IMG/VR virus record: IMGVR_UViG_3300031707_000003
Location: 47,678-111,677 of that record
DNA: 64,000 nucleotides
Strand: one strand, 5' to 3'
Source of the DNA: a virus
Position numbers and translations under genes: made by a program. Under the pieces are notes generated by a model. The model made no database searches. It was given only the letters and a program-made list of their open reading frames with translations, and was not told the origin of the DNA. Shown here piece by piece: positions 19,270 to 28,551 of the stretch (positions within the stretch are counted from its first letter, which is position 1; each line of letters begins with the position of its first letter).

Positions 19270-21873
19270 ATGAGCGGGAAAAACTACGGACCCTCCGTCT
19301 CGGGCTACCTCGACCCCACTGGTCGAAATTGGGAAACTGCTGTTTTCCAAGCGGGGAAGCCCGTTCTCGACAAGGAGTTGAATCTTCAACAGGACCTCGA
19401 TGAAGGGTTCGGCCAGACCTCCCTTCGTCGCGCTATCCCGAGTGGGTGGCTTTCGGACGACTTCCTCACCTCGTCCAGCTCAACCTCTGCGATTTTCACA
19501 TCTCTCCCCACAACCTCGAACACACTCCAGATCCCCAACGGTCTGACGGCTCACGTCAACGGCTGGATGCTGAAGATTCAGCAGACGAACGCCACGGGCT
19601 CGAACCGACTCAACCTTGGTGCTGGTCCGGTGGGCAACGGTGTCCGTCGGATCGACATTGTGGTCCTGGAGGTGTGGCGCAAGCTCATCTCGGCGGGCCC
19701 TAGCACGGACGGTAAGAGCGTCCTCGCTCGAATCTGGCAGCAGGGCAACGTCAAGACGGATCCGGCGAACGATGCTGTCCTCAACTTCACGGACGACATC
19801 CTCGATACCAACGTGGGGTCTGAGTCGACGAAGCGTGTTCAGGTCCAATACCGCCTCCGCGTTCTCAACACGGTCGACCTCTTCGCGTTCCCCTACGGCC
19901 TCGATGATCCGTCCGTGTTCGCTCGATCCGTGCCACCGAACGCGGCCACGCCTGACGGCACGGCCACCATTTTCTCGTACGTGAATCAGTCGGCGAACGG
20001 AGATCCGGGTCTTTGGATCGCAGGGGACGGTAACCCGGCGAACACGCTCGGTACGGTTGATGGGCTCATGTACGCCATCCCGCTCATGGGTGTGTTCCGG
20101 CGCAACACGAACGCGTTCGATCGTCGTCTGAACCACAACGGCGGCGTGGCCTTCGGCGGGCCTTCGGATCGACCCGACGGCTTCTTCAACGACATCTTCG
20201 TTGCTCGTGACCTTGTGGACCTCCGCATGGGAGTGGACCCCAACGGTTGGAATTTCACGGAGGTGCTGGAGAAGAACGCGAACTACGTCTTCGACAACAA
20301 CCTCTTCACGGAATACATGGACACGTCCCCTTTTGGTGGCGGGTACCAGGGGACGACCCCCTTCGTGGCTGACGAGATCGGCTTGTCGAACGTCCACGGC
20401 GGGGACGGTATTACGACTGGAACCACCGGCGTTGGCGAGTTCGTCGGTGAATTCGACGCCATCCGTCGTCGGTTCTCCGGTCGTGCGATCTACGAAACGG
20501 TCACGGTGGCAATCGCCGCACCCTTCGGCGGCTGGGTCGGCGGGGATGTCGTTACGATCGACCCTACGGCATTGGCGGTCTACCCCTACGCGGCCTTCAA
20601 CTGGGCCTCATTCGCACCGTCAACCGTGGTCCTCCACGACGTCGTGGACGCGTGGTGGATCGGTGCGGGCGGTCAAAAGACCGAGCAAGCGACGCCCTAC
20701 ATCGCATCGATCACGAGCCTCGGAGCGATTCCCGTGGTGCCGTTGACGCTGACTACGGTAGGGGTCGTCCCGGCGGGTCTCACGACCGAAGTGCTCTACG
20801 TCGACCTACTCATCGCGTATCCGACGGGTGTGGGGCTGTCCAAGACACCAACCGGCACGTTCGGTGCGGCTACCTTCTTCATCAACAACCCTGTCCAACT
20901 CCCGGCAATTGCCCCTGTCTCGTTCAGCGCATTCCAGAACGAGACCATCGACGCAACGCACCGGGAAGCCCAGGTTGAGTACTCGACGGTCAGCCTCACC
21001 ATCATCATCGCGGCGAACACTGCGATCGTTGGCGACTCGACCTTCAAGCTCCGGGAGCGGGCACTGACGATCGTGACGGTCCTCAAGAATGCTGTCCCTA
21101 TCGTGGGCTCAGCAACGCTTGATGCCACGGGCCGCATCGTCACGCTCTCGAACGTGGCGGACTTCACAAGCCCAGGTGACACGCTCGATGTCACGTATAC
21201 CGCGATCCGCCCGCTGCCGCAAAACGGCGAGCAGATGACCTTCTACTACGAGGCCAGGGCTCCCCAAGCAGTCCGAACCGCCGTCCTCAGTACGAGCATC
21301 ACGGTCATCCCCAAGTGCATCTCCCAAGGGCTCTACCTCATCGCATGCGGGAGCGGGTCTCAGGACGAGGGGTATCCGTTCCCACAGGCCTACGTTCAGA
21401 CGGGTGGCATCTACCCGACCTCGACGGGCACGTACACGGGTGAGGGTGAACTCTCAGCTCACGCGGACGTGGCGATCACCGACTTCAGCGCTGCGACGGG
21501 CTTTCTCCGTCTCCCCATCTTCGTCCCGATGGTGGCGAACCCCGATGCGCTCGTTTTCAATCGGAGCGTGGTCGATACGGACATCGAGGGGAGAAGTTTC
21601 TTCAAGTCCGTCCCGGCGGGGTATATCCCCAACGCGTATGGGCAAGACCTCTCCGACTCCAAGCGGCACAAGGATGTCCTGCCTATGCTTTGCGAGCTAG
21701 CGGCGGATTCCATCATGGGGCGTCGCGGCCAGCTCGTTCTCGTCCTGATGATCCGCTACGCGCTCTTCGACGAGAAGAACGACGTCGCCTTCAACCCAAA
21801 CCTCACGCAGAACACCACAACCGCAGCCGTGTTCCGCATCAAGGGCAACCTGCTCGGGAAGAGGGTCGTCTGA
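19270..21873 (+). CDS. Large virion structural protein, paralogous N-terminal domain A
   Basis: An 867-residue protein. The N-terminal 330 residues are homologous to those of the protein encoded at 28552-32934: shared LDPTGxxxxxxVxQxGKPxLD, STKRVQVQYRLRVLN, DGLMYAIPLMGVFRRN and RPDGFFNDIFVARDLVDLR, followed by VDPNGWNF. The remaining residues are beta-rich and differ between the two. This suggests a common attachment domain with different distal parts, as in fibre or baseplate appendage proteins. The stop overlaps the next ATG by one base. Confidence 0.6.
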   Translation: MSGKNYGPSVSGYLDPTGRNWETAVFQAGKPVLDKELNLQQDLDEGFGQTSLRRAIPSGWLSDDFLTSSSSTSAIFTSLPTTSNTLQIPNGLTAHVNGWMLKIQQTNATGSNRLNLGAGPVGNGVRRIDIVVLEVWRKLISAGPSTDGKSVLARIWQQGNVKTDPANDAVLNFTDDILDTNVGSESTKRVQVQYRLRVLNTVDLFAFPYGLDDPSVFARSVPPNAATPDGTATIFSYVNQSANGDPGLWIAGDGNPANTLGTVDGLMYAIPLMGVFRRNTNAFDRRLNHNGGVAFGGPSDRPDGFFNDIFVARDLVDLRMGVDPNGWNFTEVLEKNANYVFDNNLFTEYMDTSPFGGGYQGTTPFVADEIGLSNVHGGDGITTGTTGVGEFVGEFDAIRRRFSGRAIYETVTVAIAAPFGGWVGGDVVTIDPTALAVYPYAAFNWASFAPSTVVLHDVVDAWWIGAGGQKTEQATPYIASITSLGAIPVVPLTLTTVGVVPAGLTTEVLYVDLLIAYPTGVGLSKTPTGTFGAATFFINNPVQLPAIAPVSFSAFQNETIDATHREAQVEYSTVSLTIIIAANTAIVGDSTFKLRERALTIVTVLKNAVPIVGSATLDATGRIVTLSNVADFTSPGDTLDVTYTAIRPLPQNGEQMTFYYEARAPQAVRTAVLSTSITVIPKCISQGLYLIACGSGSQDEGYPFPQAYVQTGGIYPTSTGTYTGEGELSAHADVAITDFSAATGFLRLPIFVPMVANPDALVFNRSVVDTDIEGRSFFKSVPAGYIPNAYGQDLSDSKRHKDVLPMLCELAADSIMGRRGQLVLVLMIRYALFDEKNDVAFNPNLTQNTTTAAVFRIKGNLLGKRVV

Positions 21874-24074
21874 TGCCGTCTACCAAAGACCCCAACATCG
21901 TTGTTCAAGCTGGGCCCGGTCGCCTTCCGGCCGGCGTCGTTCCCGCTGGTGCGCTCCTCTTCCCGCCTGGTGGTGGCTCAGGTGCGGCTCTCCAAGCGCA
22001 TATCACGGACCCCATCGACGCCCACATGGCGTCGGCGATCGGCATCAACCCGTTCTACCCCCCGACGGGAGCCCCGATCCTTTCCAGCGTCGGCGGTGTT
22101 GTCGACGGCGAGAACGTCCTCGACTTCATCAACGAGTTCAAGGATCTCATCCCGGTTCGACCCAACTCCATCGGCTTCAACGTGGTGTCGGCGGGTACCT
22201 CGGGTATCCCCAACTGGGATCTGCTCAACGCTCTCGGTGTCGGCACTGGAACGGCCGTTACGGGCGGATACAAGAACGGGGCGAACGTCGAGTTCAGCCA
22301 CTACCTCGTACCGGTGGGCACGACAACATTCACGCCCTCGGGGCTGGTCTTCCCATCGGATCGTGGGGTCATCGCGCTCTACAAGAACACGGATGGAAAC
22401 TTCTTCAACGCGGGCGCTACGACGTTGGTGGCAGCTCTCTGGTTGGGAGATTCCCCCTCTCCTGCGGGTATCCCCGACGCGGCGTTCAATGAGCTGCTTC
22501 GAAGCGTTCAGCAGCTCAACTACGTGGCCACGAACGCGGGCATCGACTTCTTCAACCTGACCTTCCGGTTGCCTTACCTGGCGAACTACGCTCCGTATCC
22601 CGGCACACCGTACGGCCCGTTCGGACAGCCGTTCTTTGGGTACCAGCTCTCGGTTTTCGCGCTTCCTGCCCAATCGGTCGCCGCTGGGGATGCCCAAAAC
22701 TTCCTCTTCGTGCATTGGAAGGAGACGTACGCGACGAGCCTTGCGGCTATCCAGCCTGCTGGCCTCACGCTCGTGAACCTTGTTTCCTCGAAGGCCTACT
22801 CGGCGGTGCCCGTCGCGGGTAACTTCGACGACAACACACAGGCGATTTACAACGCCAACCGTCACCATGTCTTCAACGACACGGCCTCGGCGACTGCTCC
22901 CACGGGGAACACCTTCACCTCGTTGGCTGCAAACGCCCCCGCTACGGTTCAATATTCTGGGGTGACGTTTACGAATGTCAACACGCTCCAATTTGACCTC
23001 ACGCTGGCGGCCAACGACCTATTCGACAACAGCTTCGAGACGGGGTCGGTCGTCAACCCGCCCAACGTGCCCGCACAGTTCAACTCCCTCAACGATCCGA
23101 TGAACATCGGCTTCGGTAACTTCGGAGGGGGGACTCTGTTGGTCCCGTACAATCAACTCCGCAAGCAGGGTGTACCGCCGAATTATTCACCAACGAACGC
23201 CCCCCTCCTGGCGGATATCGGGGAGTACATCAACGCAACGTTGGCGATTTTTACCCCTGCTACGAACTTCACACCCAACAACACCCTTGGGCACAGCGCT
23301 CTGACGGCTTCGTTCTTCAAGCCGTTCAACTCGGGTTCGGCCTCCGATGTGAGCAAGCGCTATCTCTACAACTCGTTCCCGGCGGCGGGCGGCGCGGCGG
23401 GAAGTGCAACCACGACGCTCGAAACGTTCGTGGATGAGCACTATCGCTACACCTCGACCCACGTGCCGCTAGCTACGAACACCATCATCCCCACGTCCCC
23501 GTATGTCTCAGCGACATCCTTGGTCGTGGACACGGACAGCTCTCAGATCGTCACGAACAACCTGACCTACCCCCAAATTGATTGGTCAGCGGCCACCTAC
23601 TTCCCGGCGGTCAGCCCCAACTACTCTGGCCTCCCTGGTTCCGATGGTGTGAACCACCTTCGCCGGCACCTCCGGGCGGTCAACACGGGCATTGCCCGCA
23701 ACACGGGCAAGCTCCGGCTCAGGTTCTCCATTGGAGGGCAGGCGTCTTTCACCACCGACGCGGCCTTCGACGGGACGGAGACCACGGGGCACATCACGGG
23801 CGGTATGATCGTTCAGGTGATGGTCCCCGGCGTCACGGGATGGCTCGATATCGGTCGCGCCCTTGGCGACCCTGGTGTCGCGACGCTCGACTTCTACGGG
23901 TGTTCTACGGGTGTTCTTGTTTCGGGTCCTGACGTCACCGTTTCGTTCCAGACAACAGCGTTCACGGCAAACAACGGTAGCGGTGAGTACCCCCTCTTCG
24001 TGAGGGTCTCACTCCTCAACAACGTGGCTGGGCTCGCGATTTGGCTCGACGAAGTGGAGTGGCTCGCCCCGTAA
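21873..24074 (+). CDS. Virion structural protein, unknown family
   Basis: A 733-residue protein; the ATG overlapping the upstream TGA is the natural coupled start, although the frame stays open further upstream. The first 60 residues are Gly/Pro-rich (GRLPAGVVPAGALLFPPGGG), then comes a segment with PIDAHMASAIGINPFYPPTG and mostly beta-strand sequence. No recognised domain or enzyme motif. It lies between the paralogous N-terminal-domain protein and the beta-helix protein, within the appendage cluster. Confidence 0.5.
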   Translation: MPSTKDPNIVVQAGPGRLPAGVVPAGALLFPPGGGSGAALQAHITDPIDAHMASAIGINPFYPPTGAPILSSVGGVVDGENVLDFINEFKDLIPVRPNSIGFNVVSAGTSGIPNWDLLNALGVGTGTAVTGGYKNGANVEFSHYLVPVGTTTFTPSGLVFPSDRGVIALYKNTDGNFFNAGATTLVAALWLGDSPSPAGIPDAAFNELLRSVQQLNYVATNAGIDFFNLTFRLPYLANYAPYPGTPYGPFGQPFFGYQLSVFALPAQSVAAGDAQNFLFVHWKETYATSLAAIQPAGLTLVNLVSSKAYSAVPVAGNFDDNTQAIYNANRHHVFNDTASATAPTGNTFTSLAANAPATVQYSGVTFTNVNTLQFDLTLAANDLFDNSFETGSVVNPPNVPAQFNSLNDPMNIGFGNFGGGTLLVPYNQLRKQGVPPNYSPTNAPLLADIGEYINATLAIFTPATNFTPNNTLGHSALTASFFKPFNSGSASDVSKRYLYNSFPAAGGAAGSATTTLETFVDEHYRYTSTHVPLATNTIIPTSPYVSATSLVVDTDSSQIVTNNLTYPQIDWSAATYFPAVSPNYSGLPGSDGVNHLRRHLRAVNTGIARNTGKLRLRFSIGGQASFTTDAAFDGTETTGHITGGMIVQVMVPGVTGWLDIGRALGDPGVATLDFYGCSTGVLVSGPDVTVSFQTTAFTANNGSGEYPLFVRVSLLNNVAGLAIWLDEVEWLAP

Positions 24075-24131
24075 CCTCGCCGTGACGTCGTAGAGCTTTT
24101 ATCGATCGATAGGATGAGCAAGGGATAGACC

Positions 24132-27100
24132 ATGGCCGGCACCTACACTCCGACAGGCACGTACGCCAACCTCACGCGACTTGAGCTGGAGCAGCTCCGG
24201 CGTGGCGACTTCACGGCTGGCGGCAAGGCCCTGACGATCGGGGATTCTGCCCTCGCGCCTGAGGGTGTTGTCGGCAAGGGTGACGTCACTGCCGAGGTGT
24301 TCTACACGACCCCCTCGCTCTCGTTGAGCGAGGTCAACAGCCTCACACCGCCCTCAGAGCCGGGAAAGTTTCTCGGCAATGACAACACCTACAAGGATCT
24401 GACGCTTTACGTTTCCGGCGGAAGTGCTGGAGCGGGTGGGCAGTGGGTGGGTCCAACCGAAATTTCATTCGGGGCTGCTGGTGTGGGTACTGCGACGACG
24501 GCGGGATCGGTTCTGACGGACATCGCAGCCAGCTTTATCGTGGATGGAGTCCTCCCAGGCGATCTCCTGCTCATTGAGCACTCCTCGGCCCCCACGACGA
24601 ATAATTTCAGTACTGCCATTGTGTCCGTGGTGGGCGCTACCACCCTGACGTGCACCAACATCGTTCGAGGCGGCCTCCCGGTCGCGACGTTCATCGGCGC
24701 TCAGATCGAGTTGTACCAGGTCGTACGTGCGGGCGCCGTAGCGCTCTTTGCCGTTCCCGGTTCCGGCCCCACGGGCGAAGAGCAGACGTTCCTTTTCGTT
24801 GATTCCGCGTCGACGTTGAACTCGAACCCCAGTCCGACGACGGACGACATCAACGCCGATCGCCTCAAAAACATCATCTCACCGAAGTACGGCCTCAACG
24901 CTTCGGTCGACCGTGCAGATGCCGTCTTTGGGTTTCCTGCCCCCCACACGGATCTCTCAGGGTTGGGTTACCGTGTTGTGCTCTATCCGGACAACGGGAC
25001 CGGTACCGGGCCAAATTTGGCGGCTCCGATCACATCCCTGAATCCGCTGATCGACCCCGGTATACCCGCAGCCGATCAACGGGTCACCATCGACTATGCG
25101 GCCGGTACGGTACGGCTCTCGTGTGCACCAAAACTTGGGGGTCAGATCAAGGTTGCGGGCGGAGTGGACGGGGTGACCGGTCGCCTCAAGCTTTACGCGG
25201 TCTATTGGGTAAACGTCAGCCAGACGGGAGGCCCGACTTTCTATGACGTCAGGTCCACCGCTGCGGGTCTCTTTACCCGCACTTCGGATCCCGTCACGGT
25301 CACACCTCCGGCATGGATGCAGTGGTTCGGCGGGTCGACCAGGTCTTGGACGCTACTCGGCCACTCGGTCACGGGTGGTGTTACCTCGCAGAGCCAGGTC
25401 AGGGTATCGGGGTTCGTAGCGGAAGCGGACGCGACGCTCCAGGTTTTGGGGGTCGACCAACAATTCAACACCTCGCTCGTCAAGAAGGCCAACGCGGGCC
25501 TGTTTACTTGCGGCGACGGTGTGAAGTCGTTCGGCGACTTCAACGGGGCCACCGCTCTCGAACAAGCCATCAGCTTTTGGATCTCCACTGCCTCTCTCAA
25601 CAACTCGTTGACGATCTACTTGAAGGGCGGGGCCTATACGCTGGGTAACAGCAACTTCAATATCCCGGCGGGCAAAGAGGTCATTATCCGAGGCGAGGGG
25701 CGCGAAGCCACTCGCATTCTTTTCGACGGTGGCTCAGTCATCACTACCTGCATCGGTGTTAATGCAGGATCGCGTCTCCATCTCGCTGATCTCGCGATCA
25801 GATACGGAGCGGGTGGTTACCTCTCGGCCCAAGGATCCGTCAGTGCGGACAACTGCCTGTTCGAGAGTATTACCATCTCGTACTCGAATGCGACGCCGTA
25901 CAAGGCAGCGACAACCGGACCGTTCCCGTTCCTAGGGCTCTTTACGAACTGCGAGTTTAACAACGCCATCAGCAACCCCTTCCCAGCCACACCCCGATGC
26001 GCCGTCTCAATCTACGCGAGCGGCACGAGCATGAAGGGTTTCGTGTTCCGTAACTGCACGATGCGCAGCGCTGACGCTGGTGGCACGGTGGTCTACGTCA
26101 CGACCTTCGGTGCGGGCTCACTTGCAGCCACGGTTAGCGACCTCGCCTTCGAGAACTGTGTGATTGATCTCGCTACGGTCGATTCAACGTCGAGCACGGC
26201 GATCTCCGGCCCCGCAGGGGTGCTTTCTGTTGATCCCGACCTCACACTCGACAAGCTGACTGTGGATCTGGTGCGATTTATTGACTGCACAGTCAGTGCT
26301 GTGGTGGGTGCCGCCCGAGCCAACACCGTGTTGCTGCATCTGATGCCCCTGCCGTTTGATGCTGCGAATACGACAGCCGAACGGGCAATCATCGGCACGG
26401 TCAAGATTTCAGGAGGCATTTGGTCCGTCCCAGCCTTCAACGGAACCGATTTCTCGCCGTTCTTTCTCGCGTGCTGCTTCCCCATCGTGGAGAATGTGGT
26501 ATTCCGTGGCGCCGGGCAGGAGACCCAAGCGTTCAACACCAGTCCTGGGTACCGAGGGAATGGTCTCCTCACGGACACCCAAAGGATCTGTTTGAAAGGG
26601 AATACGGCGAATTACCCTACTAACCAATCCAAATTCGCCACGATTGCCGCCTCTGGTCAGGCCGTTTACCTTACTATTGCTGGGGGTGTCCCCCTCGCCA
26701 AACTCCATACGGGGATGACCATCCGTGGGGTGCAGTTCGATAACTTTCACCGGAAGGCGGGTCCTAGCGGCGTCCTTCTGGTCATCGGGCCTGACATCAA
26801 GAGCGGTGCGGCAGACGTTGACGGAATCCATGTCCGAGGCATCCCTGGGGCAACGGGCGTCGGCAACTTGGTCGATGCTTGGATGCTCTTCATTCCGGGC
26901 GGCGATGCTGGGTCCACGAGCCGAGGTACCAACGGCACCTTCCGAAACATCACATTCTCTGCTTTGCTCGACACCCCGGCGATCAACGACACTTGGACGA
27001 ATCGCGGGTTCATCCGGATAATTCCGGAGGGTCGGATGTACTTCGAGGACATCACAATTACACCGACCAAGCAGGGTAGCGTCGACGGTCCCATTGGGAT

Positions 27101-27827
27101 TTCAGCCCCCGCTATCAATCTGAATTATCCGTTTGGAGGGGATAACGTCTTCACTCCAGGCGGGCCGATCTCCTTGAATCGCGTTCGCATCGAGAACTGG
27201 ACAGCGGGAATTTGGTGGAATCAGAATCCGGTTACGATTCATGCGATCGGTCCGTTCATCATCAAGGCCCTCCATCACGTTTGCTCAAATGTCGGCAACG
27301 GCATTTCGGTTAACCAGTCCATAGCCTTTAATCAGGGCTCAGCCGCCGCAAGCAGTTACACGATCCAGGGGATTGCGATTGAGGACTGCCAAATCTTCGT
27401 AACGTATGACCTCGCCCAAGCCCAGATCGGCACCATATTCCTCCAGTCTTCGACTTGGTCCCGTAACTTCCCCTGTTTCCTTAAGAACAATCACGTCGAA
27501 GACAACTGGCCCGCGTCGGCTGTCTACGTGGCGGGATCATACCAAATTGCTGTGATGTCATTTGACGTGGCCGCCAGCGCTCCGAACTTCAACATCATCG
27601 GTAACACTTTGGTTCGGAAGAACCTCTCTTTTCCAAGCGGCCTTCTTGGACTCTGTCGTCTCCAACAAGGTGCTTCGTTGGCTCTCACTACGAACACCAA
27701 GTATGGGGGTACCTCGGCCTTTTACACGAATGCTCAGACAGGGCACTCGATCGTAGACACTGACAAATTCCTCTTTGCGAACACGTTCGACATGGAATGT
27801 AACATGGCGCAGTTGGCTACGGCATGA
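24132..27827 (+). CDS. Predicted tailspike / fibre with right-handed beta-helix
   Basis: A 1231-residue protein. Residues 1-120 form a likely virion-attachment segment (YANLTRLELEQLRRGDFTAG). Around residues 125-200 is a small module (FIVDGVLPGDLLLIEH ... ATTLTC) also found in other appendage proteins here. From about residue 460 to 1200 the sequence reads like a pectate-lyase-type parallel beta-helix: DGVKSFGDFNGATALEQAI, LTIYLKGGAYTLGN, VIIRGEGREATRILFDGG, then repeated short N/C/F-ended rungs (FRNCTMRS, FENCVIDL, FIDCTVSA). Such proteins bind or degrade host surface polysaccharide; catalytic residues cannot be assigned. The 3' half seems richer in A/T than neighbours. Confidence 0.6.
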   Translation: MAGTYTPTGTYANLTRLELEQLRRGDFTAGGKALTIGDSALAPEGVVGKGDVTAEVFYTTPSLSLSEVNSLTPPSEPGKFLGNDNTYKDLTLYVSGGSAGAGGQWVGPTEISFGAAGVGTATTAGSVLTDIAASFIVDGVLPGDLLLIEHSSAPTTNNFSTAIVSVVGATTLTCTNIVRGGLPVATFIGAQIELYQVVRAGAVALFAVPGSGPTGEEQTFLFVDSASTLNSNPSPTTDDINADRLKNIISPKYGLNASVDRADAVFGFPAPHTDLSGLGYRVVLYPDNGTGTGPNLAAPITSLNPLIDPGIPAADQRVTIDYAAGTVRLSCAPKLGGQIKVAGGVDGVTGRLKLYAVYWVNVSQTGGPTFYDVRSTAAGLFTRTSDPVTVTPPAWMQWFGGSTRSWTLLGHSVTGGVTSQSQVRVSGFVAEADATLQVLGVDQQFNTSLVKKANAGLFTCGDGVKSFGDFNGATALEQAISFWISTASLNNSLTIYLKGGAYTLGNSNFNIPAGKEVIIRGEGREATRILFDGGSVITTCIGVNAGSRLHLADLAIRYGAGGYLSAQGSVSADNCLFESITISYSNATPYKAATTGPFPFLGLFTNCEFNNAISNPFPATPRCAVSIYASGTSMKGFVFRNCTMRSADAGGTVVYVTTFGAGSLAATVSDLAFENCVIDLATVDSTSSTAISGPAGVLSVDPDLTLDKLTVDLVRFIDCTVSAVVGAARANTVLLHLMPLPFDAANTTAERAIIGTVKISGGIWSVPAFNGTDFSPFFLACCFPIVENVVFRGAGQETQAFNTSPGYRGNGLLTDTQRICLKGNTANYPTNQSKFATIAASGQAVYLTIAGGVPLAKLHTGMTIRGVQFDNFHRKAGPSGVLLVIGPDIKSGAADVDGIHVRGIPGATGVGNLVDAWMLFIPGGDAGSTSRGTNGTFRNITFSALLDTPAINDTWTNRGFIRIIPEGRMYFEDITITPTKQGSVDGPIGISAPAINLNYPFGGDNVFTPGGPISLNRVRIENWTAGIWWNQNPVTIHAIGPFIIKALHHVCSNVGNGISVNQSIAFNQGSAAASSYTIQGIAIEDCQIFVTYDLAQAQIGTIFLQSSTWSRNFPCFLKNNHVEDNWPASAVYVAGSYQIAVMSFDVAASAPNFNIIGNTLVRKNLSFPSGLLGLCRLQQGASLALTTNTKYGGTSAFYTNAQTGHSIVDTDKFLFANTFDMECNMAQLATA

Positions 27828-27837
27828 GGTTGATCCA

Positions 27838-28479
27838 ATGAGCGCCCACTACCTCATCGACCTCTACGGCAACCCCTTGGGGAGTGCTCGGATCCTCGAC
27901 GTACGAAACCCGTCGAACGATCAGAGCCTCTCAAACGGGAGTTTTGTGGTTCGTGTGCCCGATGGTGTCCAGGTGGTGAACCCCACGGACCTCACGGATC
28001 TGTTGACCAAGAAGTACGTGGGCCTCCTCGCGTTCTACACGGGCTTCACGCGGATCTCGTTCGATGACCTTACGGATGCTTCAGGAGTCAACACAGCTCC
28101 CGGAACTTCCGCCGCCTTGACAACCGGGCTACGCGGGTCCGTGGGCCTCTACCCGACGGCAGGGGCTCGTGTTCAATCGGTGGTCACGCCGCTCACCCCC
28201 GCCCAACCTACCGTATGCGTCGTCACGTTCGAGACGTTCCGGTATACCTCGACCGACGACAAGAACGACCGCTACCAGCGGACCTACGAAGAGATCGCCT
28301 CCTCTCCCTCCAGCATCACGTGCTCGGTGAGCTTCAACGGGGGCGCGACGTTCCTTCCGACCACGGAAGGGGCTGTTCTCAACATCCCCTTGGCGGATCA
28401 GGGGACCAACTTCGTCATCCGGCTTACGAACGTCTCCGGGCAGCGACTCTTCCTGGGCTCGTGGGCCGTTATCTATTAG
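27838..28479 (+). CDS. Structural protein after tailspike, unknown family
   Basis: A 213-residue protein; the ATG chosen has a gaggt Shine-Dalgarno eight bases upstream and lies just after the tailspike stop, although the frame is open earlier. It starts MSAHYLIDLYGNPLG and is beta-rich to the end (FVIRLTNVSGQRLFLGSWAV). The position directly downstream of the predicted tailspike suggests a spike-associated protein such as a tip, chaperone or adaptor; this is inference from gene order. Confidence 0.5.
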   Translation: MSAHYLIDLYGNPLGSARILDVRNPSNDQSLSNGSFVVRVPDGVQVVNPTDLTDLLTKKYVGLLAFYTGFTRISFDDLTDASGVNTAPGTSAALTTGLRGSVGLYPTAGARVQSVVTPLTPAQPTVCVVTFETFRYTSTDDKNDRYQRTYEEIASSPSSITCSVSFNGGATFLPTTEGAVLNIPLADQGTNFVIRLTNVSGQRLFLGSWAVIY

Positions 28480-28551
28480 GCGGCGATGTGTTGGTGGGCC
28501 TACGGCTCTAACCTACTGATACGTCGTCCAGGCAAAGGGATGTAGACGAAC

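Noticed and set aside
24107-24116. Palindrome atcgatcgat before the tailspike
   Set aside because: Short and self-complementary, but without a T-run or matching copies; no function can be argued.
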